5,396 bases of DNA from Desulfobacula sp. Lineage in GTDB: Bacteria; Desulfobacterota; Desulfobacteria; Desulfobacterales; Desulfobacteraceae. Positions 1-5,396 of the stretch are shown one piece after another (positions within the stretch are counted from its first letter, which is position 1; each line of letters starts with the position of its first letter). The stretch covers positions 1-5,396 of the forward strand of contig JAABTB010000186.1 of the NCBI GenBank assembly GCA_011390085.1, in the 5' to 3' direction. A program made the position numbers and the translations under genes. The notes beneath the pieces were generated by a model, which was given only the letters and a program-made list of their open reading frames with translations, had not been told where the DNA came from and made no database searches.

Positions 1-1011
1 CAGTTCACCAATGCTGGCAAGTTTCCCGCTTTCAATAACCTGCCGGTTCATGGCCTCGCTTTTTGTTTCTGCGCTGGAAATCAGTTTTATGATATACCTC
101 GGCAGGGTAAAGGCAACGGCAATGACGGCGATACTCCCGGCCATCATAAGGATAAGGGTCAGCATCTGTGTTTTCCGAAGTTCACTGAAGGCATCCCTCA
201 CGTCCTGGCGGAATACCACGCTCCAATCAATGTTCTTCAGTGTCGAGATGGCATAGAGATATCTGTTTCCGGCCGGGTCCTGTTTTTCCGTGATAATGGT
301 CCGGCTCTCCGGGTTTTTATAGTCCACCAGGGAGGCGATAATCGTCGGATCGATCCGGATATCGGCCTTGGTCTGAAGCCGGCCGTCGGCGTTGAGAATA
401 TAGGCGATACCGGTTTTTCCGATCTGAATATTTTCCACCATGGAATTGAATCCGGCAAAATTGATGGTGGCCCTGAGAATATGTTCCATCCCGTCGATAC
501 CGACCTTGACGGCAATGATAAAATGGGGATGCCCTCTCAGCCCGGCAAAGACATCGCTGATATAAAAGGGCTTTTGTAGGGCGTTTTGAAACCATTCTGC
601 ATTTTTATAATCCGCATTTATAAGGTTGAAGGGCCCTTCATAGGCAATCTGTATACCGTTTCCATCAACTATTCCGATATCGGTGAACGAATCCGGGTAT
701 TCCGTTTTCAACAGTTCGTAACTTGTTTTTAGAAAAGATTCGGGTGATTGGGTATTATACTTCAGCCGATAGGCCATATACTTTATATTTCCCAGTCTTT
801 CCGATAAAAACGTATCGATGTTCTGGGTATGCTTCTGAACCAGTTCCGAGACATCGGCCTGGATTTTTTCGGTATAGGTCAGGTTGAACCGGTAGAAAAG
901 AAAACCCGTGGTCAGGATAAAGGGGAAAAATGAAATCACCAGGATCAGGATTTTGATTTTTCTGGATAATTCCTGGTAAAATGTATTTCGTTCTGCTGAT
1001 AAAGTTTCCAT
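1..1011 (-). CDS. dCache sensor histidine kinase, N-terminal part (cut by left window edge)
   Basis: This is a membrane-bound sensor kinase that should autophosphorylate on histidine and pass phosphate to a response regulator. The reverse strand is open from an ATG at 1009-1011 to the left edge, giving 337 complete codons. Residues 1-18 are cytoplasmic, and about 19-40 form the first membrane helix (ILILVISFFPFILTTGFLFY). Residues about 43-280 are an extracytoplasmic sensor of double-Cache type, with the membrane-distal signature YKNAEWFQNAL and a second lobe containing GKTGIAYILNADGRL. The second membrane helix is about 283-305. A short helical linker leads to SGKLASIGEL (328-337), the usual lead-in to the HisKA H-box, so the phosphoacceptor histidine and ATPase domain lie outside the window. 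No HAMP domain fits between the second helix and HisKA. The purine-rich GAGAGAAGA directly before the ATG is a plausible ribosome binding site. A sigma-54 promoter lies just upstream. Family assignment is strong; the ligand is unknown, although many dCache domains bind amino acids or carboxylates. Confidence 0.93.
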   Translation of the reverse strand, partial: METLSAERNTFYQELSRKIKILILVISFFPFILTTGFLFYRFNLTYTEKIQADVSELVQKHTQNIDTFLSERLGNIKYMAYRLKYNTQSPESFLKTSYELLKTEYPDSFTDIGIVDGNGIQIAYEGPFNLINADYKNAEWFQNALQKPFYISDVFAGLRGHPHFIIAVKVGIDGMEHILRATINFAGFNSMVENIQIGKTGIAYILNADGRLQTKADIRIDPTIIASLVDYKNPESRTIITEKQDPAGNRYLYAISTLKNIDWSVVFRQDVRDAFSELRKTQMLTLILMMAGSIAVIAVAFTLPRYIIKLISSAETKSEAMNRQVIESGKLASIGEL

Positions 1012-1057
1012 TCTTCTCTCTAAATGTCCGCTTTTATTTACGAGCCGAATGTATTGC

Positions 1058-1073
1058 AGCAAAAGGTATGCCA
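1058..1073 (-). promoter_or_regulatory. sigma-54 (-24/-12) promoter for the sensor kinase
   Basis: On the minus strand the sequence reads TGGCATACCTTTTGCT, which matches the sigma-54 consensus TGGCAYR-N4-TTGCW at every defined position. The GG (1072-1071) and GC (1060-1059) lie 12 bp apart, as required. Transcription would begin near 1047-1048, leaving a leader of about 36 nt before the kinase ATG at 1011. Sigma-54 promoters need an AAA+ activator, and a protein starting like one is encoded at 4934. The match is seen in the sequence; the activator pairing is inferred. Confidence 0.75.
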
Positions 1074-1133
1074 TAAGGCAGCAAGGGCGGCTGTTTCTTC
1101 TTAACATGCTAAAAATAAAGGAGTTATTAAAAC

Positions 1134-1144
1134 ACCTGACAGGT
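1134..1144. promoter_or_regulatory. Small dyad, candidate activator binding site upstream of the sigma-54 promoter
   Basis: ACCTGACAGGT is an 11-bp dyad (two 5-bp arms around a central A). The symmetry continues imperfectly outwards, with AAC on the left and AGTT on the right. It lies about 86-97 bp upstream of the predicted kinase transcription start, a normal distance for an NtrC-type enhancer. Only one copy is visible, and an 11-bp dyad can occur by chance, so the role is tentative. Confidence 0.3.
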
Positions 1145-1272
1145 AGTTGAGAATTATAAATATGTCGGGTTTTTTTACAGATCGAAAACGATATGAACAG
1201 GTTGTTAATTTTGCTAACAGCTTGTCTGCCCTTGGAATCCATGGAACATGGACTTGCGTAAAAACAAATGAC

Positions 1273-4200
1273 TTATTGGAAAGGATATGGATCTATTTTC
1301 TGGATACCGGACAGGTAATTCTGATAATTTGTAAGATAAAATGACAGGGGCTTTGAAAAATTTTTTCCCAGGATTCCGTCCACAAAAAGCCGGCTGATAT
1401 ACTGTTCATGCTCCAGGATTTTCTGGGATTGGATAAACAGGGTTTTTTCTTCGGGAGTCAGCCGGGAAAGCATATCCAGCATTGTCATCCTTGCCCTTGG
1501 CAGGTACATCCAGAAATAAAAAAGATCAAGGGCATTGATAATGATCATGACGGCAAGGTCCCTGACCTCTGAATTTCTGCTGATAAAAAGGTTTTCCGGT
1601 TTTTCAAGGATTTTCATTTCTTCCGTCTCGGGAAACAGGAGTTCAAGTTTGGTATAGGTTTCAAACAGGTCTGAAAATTTTTTCCCAATGTCCCTTTTTC
1701 TCAAGTCCAGGTTGGAGAACCGGTCCACCGTGCCTTCAATCAGGCCTGCCACCATATCTGATGCGGCTTTTGAAATGACGGCAGCCCATTTCTGAAGAAC
1801 GCTTTCAACAAAAGGCACATGATAAAACATCAGAATTGCACCGATGATGCTGTTAAAAAGGATGGCCACGGGAATGGAAAGAATGCTCCGGAAAAAATTG
1901 CCGGTGATCATTCCTTTGGGAAGGCCGCGAAAGACATTATGGGATGATAAATAAATCCCGTTGGCCAGGCCCATGACGGAATAGAGAAGGACAGGACTGG
2001 TGGACATGGTAACCCCGAAAGCCCGGTCCAGGATCAGGGTTTTGACAAGATAATCCAGGATCGGCACGGAAAAGCCTGTAAAGAAAAGAGAATCCGTCAG
2101 CCGGTCCCAACTCACATAATCATTCCATTTGGTCAGGGAAGACCGGTTGATGCCGCCTCCTCCCAGGACCGATTGCAGAATCACCCGAAAGCCGGTAATG
2201 GAAAACCAGATAACAGCTCCGAAATAGGCCAGAAACCACCAGTCTTTGGTGAGAGAGAAGCAAAGAAAGGCCGGGATAAATCCCCCTAAAATTTTCAGAG
2301 AGTTTTTTAGTTTTGTGTTCAGGTTTTGCCAGGAAGCAGGAGATTTTTGTTTTTCTTTTTCCGACAGGTCCAGTTTCAGATTGTTTTTTGCTTCCTTTTG
2401 AATTCCGCTCAGGGTTACCACATTTCCAAGGGTCTTCATGTCCAGGGCAAAGGATTCAAATACCCATTCCCTTGTCTTGACCGGCAGAATCTGTTCCAAA
2501 CCGGGAAGCCGGCTGAATTTTTTTATGACCCATTTCAGAATGGGGGAGATCTCGTTCAAGGCAAAGGTGGTCATCCGTCGGCTGACATTCATATTGGCGG
2601 GCAATATCAGGCGATCCACCATATTCTTACGGATTTCCGCCCGGGCTCTTGCAGGAAGGGTGGGGATAATGCAGAATCCCATGCCGTAAGTCTGATGGGC
2701 CTTTCCGGTTGAATCACTGCCGATCCTGGATTTAAGGGGCCGGATGGTGTACATGTCTTTTAAGGCATCAATGTCATGGAGAATATCGAGCAATTTTTTC
2801 AACCGGTCCTCTTTGTCCGGATAATCGGTTTTTTCTACGGACAGGATGATCTGCCGGACCACCCGTTTGAGTTTTAGGAGGCTTCCGGAATTAATGGATT
2901 TCTGGAGGACATTGATGGAAAAAAGGAAGGCAGGATCATCGGATACAAAATCTTTTAAATTGATGATTTCGAGCCGGTTCACATATCCCTCTCCGTCATA
3001 CAGGATTTCAATCACATCTTCAGGCTTCAGATTGCCGAGTTTCAAGGTAATCCTGAAATCATGGCGAAGTTTCCTGACCTCAAAAAGCAGTGCTTTAAAA
3101 TCCAGTTTGAGGCGATCGGGTATATCGGCATCAATACTGAGGGAAAACGGATGGGGCACTTCCGGGTGTTTCAAGGGAGTTAAATAGCTGGTAATAACAT
3201 CCTTGGTCGAAAAGGAATTCAATCTTTCGACCAGATCCTTCATGCTCTGCCTTTGAGCAGGGTCTGCCGTTTCATAGGCCTGGCTCAGATCCTTAAGGCG
3301 CTGTGACATGGCTTTCACGGCAAGGGAATGGATATATTCTCCCAGATGGGGAATGGAAGGCAGTCCCGGCACGGCAAACTTCAGGAACTCTTCAGTCTGC
3401 AAAGGCTGAAGATCAATGTCCAGATCCCGGCACATGTCTTCCAGATAGGTCCGGTTAAAGCTTGCAAGGATTCTTAAGACATATCTTTCCTGATATTTCA
3501 GAACGGTCTTGCCCTGCTCCATGAACGACACCACATGGGGTTCGGCCAGAAAGCAGAGAAAGGCTTCGGTATCGGGCAGGCCCCGTGATACCCAGATAAA
3601 GGAGATATAACGGTCCCGGTATCGGGCCCAGAATTCAATCCCGATGCGAAGGTCGATTTCCATGATTCGGGCAGCCTGGATCAATTCCGTGGCAAACCGG
3701 GGTTCAATACAATGATAATAAATCACCCTGAGCCGGCGGAGACCCTTGATCCAGGCATCCATGATGAGATGGGTGGGAGATTTTCTGCCCGAGGTATTGG
3801 CATCATGAACATGGTCGTCAAAAGCAATCTGGTCCCATTCTTCAGGCATTTCCAGAAGGTGGTAGTGTTTGAGCAACCGCCGGATCACCCTGGGTTTGCC
3901 AAAGGCCGCCATACGGAAGCTATGGGCCAGTTCAAGCTGGAGGGCGTCGTTGCCTCTGGCCCTGACCAGTTCCTTCATGATTTGAAGGAGGACCCTGGCC
4001 GTATTCTTGGGCATGGACCCGGCGGTGGTATTCAGGATTTCATCTTTAAGGCCCTGGAGGGCCTGGAGCCGGTTTTCAATCACCCCCCGTTCCATGGACT
4101 CCAGGAGGGAAGCGATGGCATAGGCTGTTCGCAGGCCCTTGGATTCAGCCAGTTCCTTGATTCCCAGGGGATGAAAAAAAGGGTAGTAGAGCTTTCGCGT

Positions 4201-4293
4201 ATATCCGAGTGTCTTCCCTGCATCATAGACGGAATTAACAATCCGGATCAGATCATGGTCGCGCTTGTCGAAAAACAGGTGCCTGAACTTCAA
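1273..4293 (-). CDS. Large PHP-like/membrane protein of unknown function (1006 aa)
   Basis: I do not recognise a named gene. Residues 1-150 are mostly helical and soluble-looking. From about 155 to 260 the pattern resembles the start of a PHP (polymerase and histidinol phosphatase) metal-binding fold: DDHVHDANTSG with H161 and H163, VIYYH with H194, GIEF with E220, and EPHVV with H253. A second alternating strand/helix stretch at about 395-550 includes ITLKLGNLKPEDV, NRLEIINLKDF and SRIGSDSTGKAHQTYGMG (522-539). The C-terminal third is membrane-embedded: likely segments at about 668-708 (one or two), 734-755, 766-790, 798-827 and 910-934, with a GGGG near 712 and a GNFFRS motif near 797. No signal peptide is seen. 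The start is TTG at 4291-4293, the first usable start after an in-frame TGA at 4309-4311, with GAGGA 12 nt upstream; the next in-frame ATG would remove about 66 residues. The gene is divergent from the response regulators and ends 261 bp before the kinase. That the ORF is real is near certain; the PHP relationship is inference. Confidence 0.85.
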   Translation of the reverse strand: MKFRHLFFDKRDHDLIRIVNSVYDAGKTLGYTRKLYYPFFHPLGIKELAESKGLRTAYAIASLLESMERGVIENRLQALQGLKDEILNTTAGSMPKNTARVLLQIMKELVRARGNDALQLELAHSFRMAAFGKPRVIRRLLKHYHLLEMPEEWDQIAFDDHVHDANTSGRKSPTHLIMDAWIKGLRRLRVIYYHCIEPRFATELIQAARIMEIDLRIGIEFWARYRDRYISFIWVSRGLPDTEAFLCFLAEPHVVSFMEQGKTVLKYQERYVLRILASFNRTYLEDMCRDLDIDLQPLQTEEFLKFAVPGLPSIPHLGEYIHSLAVKAMSQRLKDLSQAYETADPAQRQSMKDLVERLNSFSTKDVITSYLTPLKHPEVPHPFSLSIDADIPDRLKLDFKALLFEVRKLRHDFRITLKLGNLKPEDVIEILYDGEGYVNRLEIINLKDFVSDDPAFLFSINVLQKSINSGSLLKLKRVVRQIILSVEKTDYPDKEDRLKKLLDILHDIDALKDMYTIRPLKSRIGSDSTGKAHQTYGMGFCIIPTLPARARAEIRKNMVDRLILPANMNVSRRMTTFALNEISPILKWVIKKFSRLPGLEQILPVKTREWVFESFALDMKTLGNVVTLSGIQKEAKNNLKLDLSEKEKQKSPASWQNLNTKLKNSLKILGGFIPAFLCFSLTKDWWFLAYFGAVIWFSITGFRVILQSVLGGGGINRSSLTKWNDYVSWDRLTDSLFFTGFSVPILDYLVKTLILDRAFGVTMSTSPVLLYSVMGLANGIYLSSHNVFRGLPKGMITGNFFRSILSIPVAILFNSIIGAILMFYHVPFVESVLQKWAAVISKAASDMVAGLIEGTVDRFSNLDLRKRDIGKKFSDLFETYTKLELLFPETEEMKILEKPENLFISRNSEVRDLAVMIIINALDLFYFWMYLPRARMTMLDMLSRLTPEEKTLFIQSQKILEHEQYISRLFVDGILGKNFSKPLSFYLTNYQNYLSGIQKIDPYPFQ

Positions 4294-4305
4294 TCTTTTT
4301 TTGAA

Positions 4306-4310
4306 TCCTC
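4306..4310 (-). promoter_or_regulatory. Ribosome binding site supporting the TTG start of the 1006-residue protein
   Basis: GAGGA on the minus strand lies 12 nt before the TTG at 4293, slightly longer than ideal spacing; the gap contains a run of seven A. An ATG at 4312-4310 overlaps this site but is in another frame, which closes after 19 codons. The site and the in-frame TGA just upstream are the reasons for choosing TTG. Confidence 0.5.
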
Positions 4311-4336
4311 ATCAAATGATGTCCGTTAATGTGAAA

Positions 4337-4365
4337 TCTATACCACGGCATTAAAATCTATTCAA
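4337..4365 (-). promoter_or_regulatory. Candidate sigma-70-type promoter for the 1006-residue protein
   Basis: On the minus strand, TTGAAT (4365-4360) and TATAGA (4342-4337) are separated by exactly 17 bp; each matches its consensus hexamer at four of six positions. Transcription would start near 4330, giving a leader of about 37 nt that includes the GAGGA site. The hexamers are moderate and the region is AT-rich, so this is a candidate only. Confidence 0.45.
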
Positions 4366-4390
4366 TATTGATTCGTCATCTTGTTTGCAT

Positions 4391-4409
4391 CCGGATTCCG
4401 GGAACGGAA
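4391..4409. promoter_or_regulatory. Overlapping palindromes in the divergent promoter region, possible operator
   Basis: CCGGATTCCGG (4391-4401) is a dyad of two 5-bp arms around one base. It overlaps a second dyad, TTCCGGGAACGGAA (4396-4409), with 5-bp arms around GGAA. The cluster lies between the two divergent candidate promoters, about 26 bp upstream of the minus-strand -35 and 43 bp upstream of the plus-strand -35. A regulator bound here could affect both transcription units. No protein can be assigned, and the arms are short. Confidence 0.3.
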
Positions 4410-4451
4410 AATGTCCTCCGGGGTATCCGCTTTTATGAAATGATATTTTGA

Positions 4452-4481
4452 TTGACAAGATCAAGGTTCCTATCCTACAGT
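4452..4481 (+). promoter_or_regulatory. Candidate sigma-70-type promoter for the response-regulator pair
   Basis: A perfect -35 hexamer TTGACA (4452-4457) is followed after 18 bp by TACAGT (4476-4481), a four-of-six match to the -10 consensus. Transcription would start near 4488, about 33 nt before the ATG at 4521. No sigma-54 element was found on this strand between 4294 and 4520, so the regulators appear to be made from a housekeeping-type promoter. The weak -10 limits confidence. Confidence 0.5.
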
Positions 4482-4520
4482 TTCCAGGCTAATTCAATAC
4501 AAAAAGAAGGTGAATACGAA

Positions 4521-4907
4521 ATGAAAGTATTGTTTGTGGATGATGAAACCGGTTTTCTGGATGTCATTATCAAACGGATCAGAAAAAGGGATATTGACGC
4601 TTCCGGGGTATCGGACGGAGAACAGGCCCTTGAGCGCATTACCAAAGAGAATATTGATGTGGTGGTTCTGGATGTGAAAATGCCGGGCAATAGAAACGGG
4701 ATCATGATCCTTAAGGAGATTAAAACCCGGTGGCCCCAGATCGAAGTCATCATGCTCACGGGCCATGCCATGCTGGAAGCGGCAAGGGCCGGAATGGACA
4801 ACGGCGCCTTTGATTATATCGTCAAACCCGTGGATATTGACGAGTTGTATTATAAGATTGGAGACGCATATAAGAAAAAATCACTGCAAGAGGCCAAACA
4901 TAAATGA
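4521..4907 (+). CDS. Single-domain response regulator (receiver only, 128 aa)
   Basis: A cytoplasmic CheY-like receiver with no output domain, likely a phosphate relay or protein-interaction switch in the same pathway as the neighbouring kinase. All receiver landmarks are present: acidic pair D7/D8 in VDDE, phosphoacceptor D51 in VVLDVKMPG, T80 in LTGHA and K102 in FDYIVKP. The C-terminus ends in a short basic helix (DAYKKKSLQEAKHK). The loop after D51 reads MPGNRNG, one residue longer than the common MPGxDG form and without its Asp. The ATG at 4521 is chosen because AAGGTG lies 8 nt upstream and translation then begins MKVLFVDDE, as receivers usually do; the frame stays open upstream to a TTG at 4452, but that would add a non-receiver extension across the promoter. 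The next regulator starts 26 bp after the stop, so the two are probably co-transcribed. Stand-alone receivers beside a dCache kinase and an NtrC-type regulator are familiar in Deltaproteobacteria. Confidence 0.93.
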   Translation: MKVLFVDDETGFLDVIIKRIRKRDIDASGVSDGEQALERITKENIDVVVLDVKMPGNRNGIMILKEIKTRWPQIEVIMLTGHAMLEAARAGMDNGAFDYIVKPVDIDELYYKIGDAYKKKSLQEAKHK

Positions 4908-4933
4908 ATTCCGTGAATGATGGAGCATAGGCG

Positions 4934-5396
4934 ATGAATACCATCCTTGTAATCGATGATGATGACCAGTTGCGGTTAAGCTTCTGCAGGCTTTTAAAAG
5001 AAGAAAATTATACCGTCATCAGTGCTGCCTCCGGCGAGGCCGGCATTGATATTGTCCGGGGGACCCTGCTGGATCTGGTCATCCTTGACATGCGCCTGCC
5101 GGGTATGAACGGCATGGAAACCTTTAAAGAGATCCGAAAGATCGATACAAAGCTGCCGGTCATCATTGTAACGGCTTACGGCACAACGGATATTGCCATA
5201 GAAGCCACGAAAATGGGGGCCTATGACTATGTGCTGAAACCCTTTGAAGTCCCGGAAATGCTGGTCCTCATCCGTCAGGCCATTGAAGCCGGATATTTCA
5301 TGAGATCCCCGGTGGTCGTGGATGCAAGCCCCGGAGGGCAACAGGGGGACGCCATCATCGGTCAGAGCCGGCTTATGCAGAGCGTCTATAAAACCA
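4934..5396 (+). CDS. NtrC-family sigma-54-dependent response regulator, N-terminal part (cut by right window edge)
   Basis: The first 154 codons of a response regulator whose output should be activation of sigma-54 RNA polymerase. Residues 1-120 are a complete receiver: acidic D8-D11 in VIDDDD, phosphoacceptor D52 in LVILDMRLPGMNG, T80 in IIVTAYGT and K102 in YDYVLKPFE. A linker of about 20 residues leads to DAIIGQSRLMQSVYKT (139-154), the typical opening of the AAA+ sigma-54 interaction domain, as in IIGxSxxMQxVYK. The Walker A, GAFTGA loop and Fis-type DNA-binding helix would lie beyond the window. The ATG at 4934 has GGAG 8 nt upstream, and the gene follows the single-domain regulator by 26 bp. 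Its likely partner is the dCache kinase in this window, and one possible target is the sigma-54 promoter at 1058-1073; both links are inferred from proximity. Confidence 0.93.
   Translation, partial: MNTILVIDDDDQLRLSFCRLLKEENYTVISAASGEAGIDIVRGTLLDLVILDMRLPGMNGMETFKEIRKIDTKLPVIIVTAYGTTDIAIEATKMGAYDYVLKPFEVPEMLVLIRQAIEAGYFMRSPVVVDASPGGQQGDAIIGQSRLMQSVYKT

Noticed and set aside
1056..1084. Direct repeat GCAGCAA (1056-1062 and 1078-1084), 22 bp apart, spanning the sigma-54 element
   Set aside because: Seven-base repeats are expected by chance, and one copy is explained by the -12 element itself.
1238..1252. Hairpin TCCATG-GAA-CATGGA after the large gene, considered as a terminator
   Set aside because: The stem is only 6 bp, and on the minus strand no T-run follows it; the T-rich stretch lies before the hairpin, so it does not fit an intrinsic terminator.
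1147..1344. 65-codon plus-strand ORF beginning with TTG in the kinase/large-protein gap
   Set aside because: It overlaps the 3' end of the large gene on the opposite strand, has no clear ribosome binding site and shows no recognisable domain.
1273..2295. Resemblance of the large protein's C-terminal membrane block to the Gcr-like SpecificRecomb family
   Set aside because: The impression rests only on general topology and a short GNFFRS motif; I could not recall enough matching residues to support it.
2326..2712. 128-codon plus-strand ORF opposite the middle of the large gene
   Set aside because: Antisense shadow of the 1006-residue frame, with low-complexity Phe/Gly-rich content and no supporting start signals.
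3712..4329. 205-codon plus-strand ORF opposite the 5' end of the large gene
   Set aside because: It is antisense to a strongly supported coding frame; its Gly/Pro/His-rich composition is typical of a shadow frame and no family is recognisable.
4426..4436. TCCGCTTTTAT shared with 1027-1037 near the kinase start
   Set aside because: A single 11-bp identity without symmetry or matching position relative to promoters; more likely coincidence than a shared operator.
4994..5341. 115-codon minus-strand ORF opposite the NtrC-type regulator
   Set aside because: Antisense shadow of a frame carrying every receiver landmark.

Overview
The window carries parts of a two-component signalling cluster and one large membrane protein of unknown function. 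The protein style (dCache sensor kinase, stand-alone receiver, NtrC-type regulator) and the moderate GC content suggest a Desulfobacterales-like member of the Desulfobacterota (former Deltaproteobacteria). This placement is inference from family style; nothing in the window fixes the taxon.

Layout. Positions 1-1011 (minus) hold the first 337 codons of a membrane-bound sensor histidine kinase, cut by the left edge at the start of its dimerisation/phosphoacceptor domain. A 261-bp intergenic region (1012-1272) follows. It contains a full-match sigma-54 (-24/-12) promoter for the kinase and a short dyad at enhancer distance, but no convincing terminator. Positions 1273-4293 (minus) encode a 1006-residue protein. 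Its N-terminal and middle parts look soluble, with a PHP-like metal-binding signature, and its C-terminal third has several membrane segments. It starts with TTG. A 227-bp divergent region (4294-4520) holds candidate sigma-70-type promoters in both directions and overlapping small palindromes. On the plus strand, a single-domain response regulator (4521-4907) and the N-terminal 154 residues of an NtrC-family sigma-54 activator (4934 to the right edge) form a tight pair.

How the parts may work together (inference): the kinase senses a small ligand outside the membrane and phosphorylates one or both receivers. The NtrC-type regulator would then activate sigma-54 promoters, possibly including the kinase's own, which would close a feedback loop. 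The large membrane protein lies between the kinase and the regulators and shares a divergent promoter region with the latter. It could be an output, an accessory component or an unrelated neighbour; the sequence does not decide.
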